Assembly: GCA_027486585.1 (NCBI GenBank)
Contig: JAIXOU010000031.1
Location: 1 to 40,540 of the forward strand
Length of the DNA stretch: 40,540 bases
Origin: Verrucomicrobiaceae bacterium
Lineage (GTDB): Bacteria; Verrucomicrobiota; Verrucomicrobiia; Verrucomicrobiales; Verrucomicrobiaceae
Direction of reading: 5' to 3'
Shown: positions 1 to 7,291 of the stretch, in pieces
How positions within the stretch are numbered: position 1 is the stretch's first letter
Layout of the letters: every line of letters begins with the position of its first letter
Program-made: the position numbers and the translations under genes
Notes under the pieces: generated by a model
Seen by the model: the letters and a program-made list of their open reading frames with translations, nothing else
What the model was told of the DNA's origin: nothing
Databases searched by the model: none

Positions 1-1443
1 ACTGGGGAAGTTGTTTTTATGGACTGGCGGGTGCCTGGCGGCACGTCGGAGATCGCCATGATGTTGAAGTCAGAGTTCATCGCCGCGTTTCAGCATCACT
101 GGACTCAGGTTCTGAAACGACCCTGGACGGCTGAGGTGGCGCAGTCCTGCTTGAATCCGAAAGCAGCCGTCACGGACCAGGCTCGGGCCACGTTTTTGAG
201 ATCGCCGATTGGCATCGGGGTGGATGTGTTTTTTGGCGGTGGCGGGTTTGATTTCCAGATTCAAGCCGATGTGGGCACGCTGGTGGCGGAAGCCAAAGTC
301 GGCACGGGACTCAAGGAGATACGACGTCGCCACCCTGACTGGTTTTCAGAGGCTGTGATTCCTGAAAAGATGAGTGGTGAACCTTATCGGGACGCGCAGG
401 ACCGCTGGTGTGGGGCCTGCCTTTCCAGCTTTGGGATTGTCTTCAATCGGGATGTGCTGCGGCGATTAGGCATCGAGAAAGATCCCGCTCACTGGCAGGA
501 TCTGGCTGATCCTAGGCTGCAAGGCATGGTGGCTCTGGCGGATCCCGGCCGCAGTAGCTCGGCCACGAAGGCTTTTGAAATGCTCATCCAGCAGCAGATG
601 CAGGAAAAGATCGCTCAACTGACGGCAAATCCTGGCCATTTAAAGCCAGAGCAAGTCCAAGCCGCTGGTGTCGAGCAAGGCTGGATCGAAGGCCTGAAAC
701 TCATCCAGCGTATCAGTGCTAATTCCCGATACTACAGTGATACTTCCACCAAGATCGTGCTGGATGTGATGCGTGGAGATGCGGCCATGGGCATGTGCAT
801 TGATTTTTATGGTCGCTCCACTGAGGAATCGCTACGGCAGGCGGATGGCAGCTCGCGGGTCGGCTTCATCATGCCGGTGGGTGGCACCTCCATCAGTGTG
901 GATCCTATCGCCATGCTGCGTGGGGCACCGGATCCTGAATTGGCCACCGCCTTCATGGAGTATGTGCTCAGTGAAGAAGGGCAGGGGCTCTGGGGCTATC
1001 GGGTCGGTGTCAAAGGAGGTCCTGAAAAGACGGCCCTGCGTCGCTTGCCGGTCCGGCGTGATTTTTACACTGCTGACAAAACCGCTCTGATGAGCGATGG
1101 CGCTGAGATGCCTTATCAAAAAGCGCAGGCCTTTACCTATCATCCTGAATGGACGGGGCCAGCCTTCAGTGCCATCCGGTTTCTCGTGCGGGTGCTCTGT
1201 GTGGATTCGCATGAGGAACAGCGGAAAGCCTGGGGTAGTCTAGAACAGGTCGGATTCACCCCTCATGCGACGGAGGTTTTTCACGATCTGAACCGGGTCA
1301 GCTATGAGGCCACCTTGGGCGAGATCAGCCGCGTCGTTCGTTCTCGGGATAAGGTGGCCGAGACTCGACTCGCCCGACAGCTCGGCGATGCGTTTCGGGG
1401 CAATTATATTTTAGCCTCAAAACTTGCGCGTCAGGGTAAATGA
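1..1443 (+). CDS. ABC transporter solute-binding protein, 5' end missing
   Basis: The reading frame is open from base 1 with no stop, and the first visible residues (a hydrophobic strand followed by VPGGTSE) look like the first beta-strand of a periplasmic binding protein. The true start and signal peptide therefore lie upstream, and the ATG at 19 is probably internal. The protein resembles the Fe3+/thiamine-type extracellular solute-binding family: a ligand-loop GGGGFDF, then an FGIVFNRDVLRRLG segment and WQDLADPRLQGMVALADP, which is the typical 'W.DL.DP...G.i...DP' signature. It would deliver a ligand, possibly a metal or small anion, to an ABC permease outside the window. The ligand cannot be told from sequence. 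The C-terminal part continues past the usual family core. Confidence 0.8.
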   Translation, partial: TGEVVFMDWRVPGGTSEIAMMLKSEFIAAFQHHWTQVLKRPWTAEVAQSCLNPKAAVTDQARATFLRSPIGIGVDVFFGGGGFDFQIQADVGTLVAEAKVGTGLKEIRRRHPDWFSEAVIPEKMSGEPYRDAQDRWCGACLSSFGIVFNRDVLRRLGIEKDPAHWQDLADPRLQGMVALADPGRSSSATKAFEMLIQQQMQEKIAQLTANPGHLKPEQVQAAGVEQGWIEGLKLIQRISANSRYYSDTSTKIVLDVMRGDAAMGMCIDFYGRSTEESLRQADGSSRVGFIMPVGGTSISVDPIAMLRGAPDPELATAFMEYVLSEEGQGLWGYRVGVKGGPEKTALRRLPVRRDFYTADKTALMSDGAEMPYQKAQAFTYHPEWTGPAFSAIRFLVRVLCVDSHEEQRKAWGSLEQVGFTPHATEVFHDLNRVSYEATLGEISRVVRSRDKVAETRLARQLGDAFRGNYILASKLARQGK

Positions 1444-1505
1444 CGAAAACTTCATGGAATACTCACCGCTTTCTCTCCTCTATTAAGTAGTCTTTCCTCG
1501 CCATC

Positions 1506-2273
1506 ATGCTTCTCCGTCTAGCCCTACTCATTCTTGTTTTTTCTGGTGTTGCCTGCCGCAGCACTCAGCGACTCGTGAAGGCTTTCCCGGCAGAGCCGAC
1601 AGACTTTTTGCAGCACGGGAAAGAATTGAAAAAGACCAAGGCTGCTGACTCGCCCTTCCTTCTGGACTGGACCAATGCTGACACCAAGGCTTGGGCAAAG
1701 GCAGCGGAAAGGAAGACAATTCACATCGCCCCAGTGGCCTTGCAAAATTTGCGCCCCATGACTCGGACCCTGTCCAAGGTGGAAGTCAGTGAAAAAGAGC
1801 GACAAAAGAAGGTGCAAAAGCTGGCCTCTTACCTTGAGTCAGAATTAGCCAAAGCCTTTGAAAAAGCCCCCGAACCTCGGCGTCAAGTCGTGAAGGTTCC
1901 AGACAAGACCAGCCTCGTTTTAGAATTGGCCATTGTAGAACTCAACCCCAATCCCATTTCAGGAGGCCTCATGAGGAAGGGCATCAACATTCTCCTGTGG
2001 CCCGGAGCCGAAACCATGATGTCCCACAAGCTCAAAGGCAACATGGCCATCGAGGGACGACTGCGGGATGAGCGCAGTAAAACGACCCTCTATGAGTTTG
2101 CCGACGCTGAGCAGAACCGCTCTGGCATCATCCTGTATTACCACGATTACACCAATTTCAGCTACTTCCGCAAAGCCGTGCGTGAATGGGCCACCCAGAT
2201 CGAGGCCGTCATCCGCACCCAAGGCAAATCAACCGTTCTTGATGGCCCCCCTGCGACGTTCATGCTCTGGTAA
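1506..2273 (+). CDS. DUF3313-like lipoprotein
   Basis: The 255-residue product begins with a short hydrophobic segment ending in a lipobox, SGVAC, with Cys17 as the likely lipidated residue. It should be a membrane-anchored lipoprotein. The body (a long charged helix around residues 85-125, then VLELAIVELNPNP and a late YYHDYTNFSYFRKAVREWA segment) resembles DUF3313, a family of predicted lipoproteins without known function. The start is the ATG directly before the hydrophobic segment. The next gene follows after 33 bases on the same strand, so the two may be cotranscribed. No function can be given beyond envelope localisation. Confidence 0.7.
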   Translation: MLLRLALLILVFSGVACRSTQRLVKAFPAEPTDFLQHGKELKKTKAADSPFLLDWTNADTKAWAKAAERKTIHIAPVALQNLRPMTRTLSKVEVSEKERQKKVQKLASYLESELAKAFEKAPEPRRQVVKVPDKTSLVLELAIVELNPNPISGGLMRKGINILLWPGAETMMSHKLKGNMAIEGRLRDERSKTTLYEFADAEQNRSGIILYYHDYTNFSYFRKAVREWATQIEAVIRTQGKSTVLDGPPATFMLW

Positions 2274-2306
2274 GGCCTCTTTGAGTCAGTTGGAAATCAC
2301 AAACCC

Positions 2307-2684
2307 ATGAAATACCTCCTGATCGTCGCCCTGATCTGCACTTCCGCGTTCGTCAGCCTGGCTCAACTGCCTGCCAAGGAACCCAAGAAAATCGGCACGA
2401 CGGCTGATTTCCGCGACCTGCTGCTGACAAACAAATGGTCCTGGCGCAACGTGATCGCAGGTGTGCCCGACCGTGAATGCGTCTTCATGCCCGACGGAAC
2501 GTTCCGACACCCCAACTTCACGGCCAGATTTACGATCAAGGACATCAAAACCGTTGAACTTAACCGCAGGAAGGACGGGAAGGCTGAACGAGCCGTGATG
2601 AACTTCCATCCTGATTACCTGAGCTTCGAGGTTCTCGACTTCGATAAGGCGCGAAGAATCACTGGAAAGCGGCTCCCGAAATAG
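2307..2684 (+). CDS. small secreted protein, unknown function
   Basis: The product has 125 residues with a clear signal peptide (about residues 1-19, ending near SLAQ). The mature part holds a W-x-W pair followed by a CVFMPDGTFRHPNF stretch and alternating hydrophobic strands, which suggests a small beta-rich domain such as the lipocalin-like or 'W-x-W ... DGTF' proteins common in Verrucomicrobia. No catalytic motif is visible. It follows the lipoprotein gene closely and may share its transcript. An inverted repeat lies just downstream. Confidence 0.55.
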   Translation: MKYLLIVALICTSAFVSLAQLPAKEPKKIGTTADFRDLLLTNKWSWRNVIAGVPDRECVFMPDGTFRHPNFTARFTIKDIKTVELNRRKDGKAERAVMNFHPDYLSFEVLDFDKARRITGKRLPK

Positions 2685-2710
2685 CGACTCCGGCCATGTC
2701 TGTTTCACGA

Positions 2711-2736
2711 GATAACATAGAACGGTCACTGTTATC
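2711..2736. other. inverted repeat after the small secreted gene
   Basis: GATAACA at 2711-2717 pairs perfectly with TGTTATC at 2730-2736. A second imperfect hairpin (GACTTG...CAAGTC) follows near 2752-2766. Neither has a T-run, so they are not clear intrinsic terminators. They may be mRNA 3' structures or a protein binding site. Confidence 0.3.
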
Positions 2737-2814
2737 CTTGCTCGCACCTGACTTGCTTGCACAAGTCGGGCCGCTGCCATAAAGTTTCATCCAACTGACG
2801 AAAGTTTTTACCAG

Positions 2815-3279
2815 ATGCCTACAATAGGAGACTCTTTTGCACGCCAATTACACCAGGAACATCTGAAGGCTCTGGGCTTTAAAAAGATAAGGAAGAATTT
2901 CAGCCGAGATCGCGGTCTATACGTTGAGCACTTCCAGATTCAAGGTAGCGCATGGAATGATGCTTCATCTCCGTGGGTGTTCTATCTTAACTGTGGGATC
3001 ACATTCTCCGGACTGCCGATTCCGACCCATGCGTATATGGGAACCCACGCATCATGTCGAGCCTCACTATTCACTCGGCGAGCCAACGCACAAGATGAGG
3101 TGACACTCGCCACAATGACTGAGGTGGTTGACTACACATGCCAAGTCATTATTGACGTCTCTGCCTATTTCGATCAACGCCACAATGTTCTCCGTGAATG
3201 CTATCTGGATAAACGATATAAATATGCATTTCTGGATGATCCTGAATTGGACTTTAAGATAGGAGGTCTTCGACAGTAA
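2815..3279 (+). CDS. DUF4304-like protein
   Basis: The 154-residue product opens with a helix, then LGFKKIRKNFSRDRGLYVEHFQIQ and WVFYLNCGI. This is the 'G(F/Y)KK...F.R......N.Q.S....F.vN.G' pattern of DUF4304 proteins, small cytoplasmic proteins of unknown function often found in accessory DNA and beside toxin or immunity genes. There is no signal peptide. Base composition here is more AT-rich than in the island downstream, which fits acquired DNA. It is a single gene followed by a degenerate repeat that recurs after yoeB. No activity can be assigned. Confidence 0.65.
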   Translation: MPTIGDSFARQLHQEHLKALGFKKIRKNFSRDRGLYVEHFQIQGSAWNDASSPWVFYLNCGITFSGLPIPTHAYMGTHASCRASLFTRRANAQDEVTLATMTEVVDYTCQVIIDVSAYFDQRHNVLRECYLDKRYKYAFLDDPELDFKIGGLRQ

Positions 3280-3311
3280 ACACAAAGGCGAATACATTAA
3301 CGGGTGCATCG

Positions 3312-3384
3312 CTGTATGGGACGAGCCAGCAAATGCCTGTAGCACATGAGATGGAATTCTACTTTGCCACGAAGTGCGCAAAGG
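3312..3384. repeat. degenerate repeat, copy A (after the DUF4304-like gene)
   Basis: This stretch shares a common core with 4207-4277: ACGAGCCAGC, then AATGCCT, then GCACA, then TTGCCACGA in the same order and with nearly the same spacing, ending in GGCAT. Each copy lies just downstream of an accessory gene. Apart from this repeat and the yefM control region, 3280-3643 holds an 8-bp stem CCTTAATC/GATTAAGG (3517-3524 with 3549-3556) around a low-complexity AACTCGAAACTTGAAACTC word. I see no gene in it. Confidence 0.5.
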
Positions 3385-3608
3385 CATGGGCACTTTAGCC
3401 TAAATCCATTTTTCGATTACCAGATTTCGCGTTTTCTGAATCAAGGCGTTACGAGAAAATAGCAGTGCGCTGAAAAGGTGAAGGATGTCATGGTCACAGG
3501 TGGTTGTCTTTTAGGCCCTTAATCTTTGAACTCGAAACTTGAAACTCGGATTAAGGTTTAGACAAACTTGCAGCCAGCCCCTGAAAATCGGGGCAGTCGT
3601 GTCGCTGG

Positions 3609-3636
3609 TTGACACAAAGAGTCTGGACATTATCAT
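3609..3636 (+). promoter_or_regulatory. yefM-yoeB promoter
   Basis: TTGACA at 3609-3614 and TATCAT at 3631-3636 are separated by 16 bases: a perfect -35 and a one-mismatch -10. The expected transcription start falls at about 3643-3644, exactly on the ATG that best matches YefM. This suggests a leaderless message. The -10 lies inside the palindrome at 3624-3641. Confidence 0.6.
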
Positions 3637-3641
3637 GTCCA
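3624..3641. promoter_or_regulatory. probable YefM(-YoeB) operator palindrome
   Basis: TGGACAT-TATC-ATGTCCA is a perfect 7-bp inverted repeat with a 4-base centre. It covers the -10 element and ends three bases before the predicted start codon. YefM-YoeB systems repress their own promoter by binding palindromes at the promoter. The position is what autorepression needs; the binding itself is inference. Confidence 0.55.
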
Positions 3642-3643
3642 AC

Positions 3644-3901
3644 ATGACTGCGATTAGTTACACCGCTGCGAGAGAAAACTTGGCCTCCACGATGGATAGA
3701 GTCTGCGCGGATCATGCGCCTATCATCATCACAAGGAACCGTGATCAGTCTGTTGTCATGATGTCGCTTGATGATTATGAGGCTCTTGAGGAGACAGCTT
3801 ACCTTAGCAGGAACCCAGTGAACGCTAAGAGACTGCTTGATGCCATTCAGCAATTGGAAGCTGGGCGTGGACTCAAGAAAGACATCGACTTAGAGTCATG
3901 A
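3644..3901 (+). CDS. yefM: antitoxin YefM (Phd/YefM family)
   Basis: This 85-residue antitoxin neutralises YoeB and with it represses the operon. The sequence follows YefM almost throughout: ISYTAARENLASTMD at the N-terminus, PIIITRN, VVMMSLDDYEALEETAYL, then NAKRLLDAI and a charged tail that would wrap the toxin. I chose the ATG at 3644 over one at 3635 because E. coli YefM begins with an equivalent M-x-x-ISY, and because the ATG at 3635 lies inside the -10/operator. The last bases overlap the toxin start (ATGA at 3898-3901), so translation is coupled, as usual for this pair. Confidence 0.92.
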   Translation: MTAISYTAARENLASTMDRVCADHAPIIITRNRDQSVVMMSLDDYEALEETAYLSRNPVNAKRLLDAIQQLEAGRGLKKDIDLES

Positions 3902-4152
3902 ACCTCGTTTTCGCTTCGCAGGCCTGGGAAGACTACCTTTATTGGCAGGCTACCGATAAGAAGATGGTTAGGCGCATCAATGAGCTTCTAAAAGATACCA
4001 TCAGAAGCCCTTTTGAAGGAATCGGAAAGCCTGAGCCATTGAAGCACGCCTTTGCCGGTTACTGGTCACGCAGAATTGATTCAGAGCATCGCTTGGTCTA
4101 TCGCATGACAGACCAAGGCCTCCTGATCGCTCAATTGCGACTCCATTATTGA
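3898..4152 (+). CDS. yoeB: toxin YoeB (ribosome-dependent mRNA endonuclease)
   Basis: At 84 residues it has exactly the length of E. coli YoeB. The signature is intact: Y13LYWQ, INELLKDT, PFEGIGKPEPLKH, GYWSRRI, EHRLVY, and the C-terminal RLHY. The catalytic set of the family (Glu46, Arg65, His83, Tyr84, with Arg59) is present, so the toxin should be active. YoeB enters the ribosomal A site and cleaves mRNA there, stopping translation when the labile antitoxin is lost. The start overlaps the yefM stop by four bases. The gene is followed by repeat copy B and the tandem array. Confidence 0.93.
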   Translation: MNLVFASQAWEDYLYWQATDKKMVRRINELLKDTIRSPFEGIGKPEPLKHAFAGYWSRRIDSEHRLVYRMTDQGLLIAQLRLHY

Positions 4153-4206
4153 AGTCTAGGGTTCATTCTATTCTATTTAAATTGGTGAAATTTGAGGCGG
4201 ACATGG

Positions 4207-4277
4207 CTGCGAGGCACGAGCCAGCCAATGCCTCACGCACAGGCAATTGAACCCCGCCTTGCCACGACAATAGGCAT
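4207..4277. repeat. degenerate repeat, copy B (after yoeB)
   Basis: Second copy of the element at 3312-3384, with the same ordered core words (ACGAGCCAGC, AATGCCT, GCACA, TTGCCACGA, GGCAT). This copy also has GAGGCA/TGCCTC arms that can form a stem. The two copies bracket the yefM-yoeB pair in direct orientation, giving a gene-plus-repeat, gene-plus-repeat layout. Confidence 0.5.
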
Positions 4278-4364
4278 CCCAAAAGCAAAGCCATCCAGAC
4301 ATTTATGCGCTCCGAGACTCGCTATGACCAGCGGACACTGACATTTGGATGTAACGAGAGTCGA

Positions 4365-4656
4365 AGGAAATGTGCCCACACCCATCACGGTACATCCACA
4401 AACCCGCAGGGAATGTGGCCACACCCATCACGGTACGTCCACAAAACCGCAGGGAATGTGGGCACACCTATCTTGGTACGTCCACAAAACCGTAGGGAAT
4501 GTGGGCAAACCTATCTTGGTAAGTCCACGAAACCGCAGGGAATGTGGACACATCCATCACGGTACGTCCACAAAACCGCAGGGAACGTGGGCACACCTAT
4601 CTTGGTACGTCCACAAAACCGCAGGGAATGTGGGCACACCTATCTTGGTACGTCCA
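4365..4656. repeat. 43-bp tandem repeat array (6 full units plus one partial)
   Basis: Units of 43 bp begin at 4365, 4408, 4451, 4494, 4537 and 4580, with a partial unit from 4623. Each starts with AGGGAATGTGGGCACAC or a close variant and ends TACGTCCACAAAACCGC. The middle comes in two types: A (CCATCACGG) in units 1, 2 and 5, and B (CTATCTTGG) in units 3, 4, 6 and 7. From unit 2 the order is A-B-B, A-B-B, so a 129-bp triad has itself duplicated. Because 43 is not divisible by 3, the open frames across it are by-products, not genes. The rest of 4153-4946 holds repeat copy B, two palindromes and a pyrimidine-rich stretch near 4775-4840. Confidence 0.9.
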
Positions 4657-4675
4657 AATCCGAGCTCGGATTTGG
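4654..4675. repeat. perfect 22-bp palindrome ending the tandem array
   Basis: A perfect palindrome spans 4654-4675; its inner 18 bases read AAATCCGAGCTCGGATTT. Its right half, CTCGGATTTG, occurs again directly repeated at 4686-4695. It replaces the end of the last 43-bp unit, so it marks the array boundary. It could form a cruciform or bind a dimeric protein. Confidence 0.6.
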
Positions 4676-4860
4676 GCACTCCCATCTCGGATTTGAGAAT
4701 GCAAGCAGGTTTTGGGCCTTTCTTGAGACTGGATCACCCTTATTGAGAAAGAACGAAGAACCAGCCACTTCATCTTCGATCCTCCATCTCTCCATTTCTC
4801 CGTCCTTCCTCCCTTCCTAACCTCTGCCCTTGCCATCCATAGCGCTCTCCGCTTAGATAT

Positions 4861-4870
4861 GGTAATTACC
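4861..4870. promoter_or_regulatory. short palindrome upstream of hsdM
   Basis: GGTAATTACC is a perfect 10-bp palindrome 76 bases before the hsdM ATG, in the only non-repetitive stretch ahead of the restriction operon. It is a candidate binding site for a regulator. No clear sigma-70 promoter could be fixed beside it. Confidence 0.25.
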
Positions 4871-4946
4871 CCATGATCAGCAAAGCATTCCACGCTTTCG
4901 TCTTGGTCTTTAATTTTCAGCCTTTTTGCATTTTAGCCAATTCCTA

Positions 4947-7289
4947 ATGGACCAAGCCCAACTCAACTGGATCACCAACTTCATCTGGAACATCGCCGAC
5001 GACTGCCTGCGCGATGTCTTTGTTCGGGGAAAATACCGGGATGTGATCCTGCCGATGACCGTCCTCCGCCGCCTCGATGCGGTGCTGGAGCCGACCAAGG
5101 ACGACGTCATGGAAATGAAGGCCGCTTTGGACAAGGAAAAAGTCACCAATCAGGACGACGCCCTCCGTGCAGCTTCCGGTCAGGCCTTTTATAACACCTC
5201 GCCCTTCCTTCTGCGTGACCTGAAGTCCCGCAAGACCCAGCAGACACTCAAGGACGACTTCATCGCCTACCTCGACGGCTTCTCGCCGAACGTGCAGGAC
5301 ATCATCAAGAACTTCGAGTTTCGGAACCAGATCGGTAAGCTGGTGGAGTCCGATGGCCTCGGTCAGCTCATCGAGAAGTTCCTCACCAAGGACATCAACC
5401 TCAGCCCGTATCCCGTCGGCGAGCTGCCGGGGCTGGACAATCACAGCATGGGCACCGTCTTCGAGGACCTCGTGCGCATGTTCAATGAGGACAACAACGA
5501 GGAAGCCGGGCAGCACTGGACACCCCGCGATGCCGTGAAGCTCATGGCCAGCCTCATGTTCCTTCCCGTGGCGGACAAGATCGAGTCCGGCACCTACCTG
5601 CTCTACGACTGCGCCTGCGGCACCGGCGGCATGTTGACCGTCGCCGAGGAGACGCTCCAGCAGATCGCCACCGCGCATGGGAAGCAGGTCGCCACCCACC
5701 TTTATGGGCAGGAGATCAATGCCGAGACCTACGCCATCTGCAAAGCCGACCTCCTGCTCAAAGGTGATGGCGACGCAGCGGACAACATCGTCGGCGGCCC
5801 GGCCTTCTCCACTTTGTCGAACGATGCCTTCCGCTCCCGCAGCTTCGACTTCATGCTCGCCAATCCGCCCTACGGCAAAAGCTGGAAGAGCGACCTGGAG
5901 CGCATGAGCGGCGAGGGTGGCAAAAAGGATGTCAAAGACCCGCGCTTCGTCATCGAGCATGACGGCGATCCCGAGTTCTCCCTCATCACCCGCAGTAGCG
6001 ATGGGCAGATGCTCTTCCTGGCGAACATGCTCAGCAAGATGAAGCATGACACGCCGCTCGGCAGCCGCATCGCGGAGATTCACAATGGCTCCTCCCTCTT
6101 CACTGGCGATGCCGGGCAGGGCGAGAGCAACATCCGCCGCTGGGTGATCGAAAACGACTGGCTGGAGGCCATCGTCGCCCTGCCGCTGAACATGTTTTAT
6201 AACACCGGCATCGCCACCTACGTCTGGGTGCTCACGAACCGGAAGGCCGAGCACCGGAAGGGCAAGGTCCAGCTCATCGACGCCACCACCTGGTTCCGCC
6301 CCCTGCGGAAGAACATGGGCAAAAAGAACTGCGAACTTGCCCCCGAGGACATCCAGCGCATCTGCGATGCCTTCCTGAAGTTCGAGGAGACGCCGCAGTC
6401 GAAAATCTTCCCCAATGCCGCCTTCGGTTACTGGAAAGTGAAGGTCGAGCGCCCGCTCCGGCTCCACAGCCAGCTCACCCGCGCCCGCATCGAGCCCCTG
6501 CGCTACGCCAGCGGCGATGAGGACATCCGCGCCGCCCTCTATGCCGAGCTGGGCGAGGCCCTCTTCACCGATCCCGCCTCCGTCCGCACCCCGTTGGAAA
6601 AGCTCGTCAACGACTGGGGCAAGACTGACAGCGAAGGCGAGGAGGACGAAGAAAGCGAAGCGGACGCGCCGAAGAAATCCCTCCCCGATTCCAAAAAGAA
6701 GAAGCTCCTCAGCGAACTCACTTGGAAGCGGGATGCCGCCCTGCTGGCCACCGCCATGAAACTCCGTGAATCCCTCGGCGAAGGACTTTACGAGGACCAC
6801 AACGTCTTCTTGGAGAAGGTCGAGGCCACACTCAAGCAGCTAGACCTCAAACCCAGCGCCTCCGACCTCAAAACCATCCTTGCAGCCGTCAGTTGGCGCG
6901 TCGAGGACGCCCCGCCCGTCATCAAGAAAGCCCACAAGCCCGGCAAGGCCAAAGCCGACCCACTGCACGGTCTCTATGAGACGAAGGTGGATGGCAAAAC
7001 CTGCGTCGTCGAATACGAACCCGATAGCGAACTCCGCGACTACGAGCAAATCCCCTTGCTTGAGGAGGGAGGTATTGAGGCATTCATCCGCCGCGAAGTC
7101 CTGCCCTACACGCCTGATGCGTGGCTCGTCGAGGCCGACACCAAGATCGGCTACGAAGTCAGCTTCACCCGCCACTTCTACCAACCGCCTCAGCTTCGCA
7201 CGCTGGCCCAGATCAGCGCAGACATCCTCGCCTTGGAGGAGGAGACCGAAGGCCTGCTTCACGAAATCACCAAAGGAGCCATCGCTTAG
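4947..7289 (+). CDS. hsdM: type I restriction-modification DNA methyltransferase subunit HsdM
   Basis: HsdM pairs with HsdS to methylate adenine in the host's recognition sites. The AdoMet-binding motif I is DCACGTGG at about residues 221-228 and the catalytic N6-adenine motif IV is NPPY at about 306-309. The N-terminal helical domain ([24 protein letters not shown]) is typical. From the ATG at 4947 the protein has 780 residues, longer than the ~500 of classical HsdM. The extra C-terminal 250 residues include an acidic/lysine linker (about residues 565-590) and a further domain ending in a helix. A TTG at 4926 is possible but has no family support. hsdM opens the operon, and the next gene starts two bases after its stop. 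Confidence 0.95.
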   Translation: MDQAQLNWITNFIWNIADDCLRDVFVRGKYRDVILPMTVLRRLDAVLEPTKDDVMEMKAALDKEKVTNQDDALRAASGQAFYNTSPFLLRDLKSRKTQQTLKDDFIAYLDGFSPNVQDIIKNFEFRNQIGKLVESDGLGQLIEKFLTKDINLSPYPVGELPGLDNHSMGTVFEDLVRMFNEDNNEEAGQHWTPRDAVKLMASLMFLPVADKIESGTYLLYDCACGTGGMLTVAEETLQQIATAHGKQVATHLYGQEINAETYAICKADLLLKGDGDAADNIVGGPAFSTLSNDAFRSRSFDFMLANPPYGKSWKSDLERMSGEGGKKDVKDPRFVIEHDGDPEFSLITRSSDGQMLFLANMLSKMKHDTPLGSRIAEIHNGSSLFTGDAGQGESNIRRWVIENDWLEAIVALPLNMFYNTGIATYVWVLTNRKAEHRKGKVQLIDATTWFRPLRKNMGKKNCELAPEDIQRICDAFLKFEETPQSKIFPNAAFGYWKVKVERPLRLHSQLTRARIEPLRYASGDEDIRAALYAELGEALFTDPASVRTPLEKLVNDWGKTDSEGEEDEESEADAPKKSLPDSKKKKLLSELTWKRDAALLATAMKLRESLGEGLYEDHNVFLEKVEATLKQLDLKPSASDLKTILAAVSWRVEDAPPVIKKAHKPGKAKADPLHGLYETKVDGKTCVVEYEPDSELRDYEQIPLLEEGGIEAFIRREVLPYTPDAWLVEADTKIGYEVSFTRHFYQPPQLRTLAQISADILALEEETEGLLHEITKGAIA

Positions 7290-7291
7290 TC

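Noticed and set aside
3312..4277. Integron attC sites behind the DUF4304-like gene and yoeB
   Set aside because: No RYYYAAC/GTTRRRY ends at the right spacing and no integrase in the window; kept only as related repeats.
4365..4656. CRISPR array
   Set aside because: Units abut without unique spacers, and no cas genes are near.
4305..4820. Long plus-strand open frames across the 43-bp array
   Set aside because: They exist only because the repeat has no stop in several frames; the peptide is repetitive, has no family likeness, and two overlapping frames are open at once.
4890..4946. Sigma-70 promoter directly before hsdM
   Set aside because: T-rich stretch with TTGGTC but no well-spaced -10; not strong enough to list.
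4944..6800. 618-residue minus-strand frame opposite hsdM
   Set aside because: Antisense of a clear HsdM with all motifs; the frame is open because of GC-rich codon use and its product is compositionally odd.
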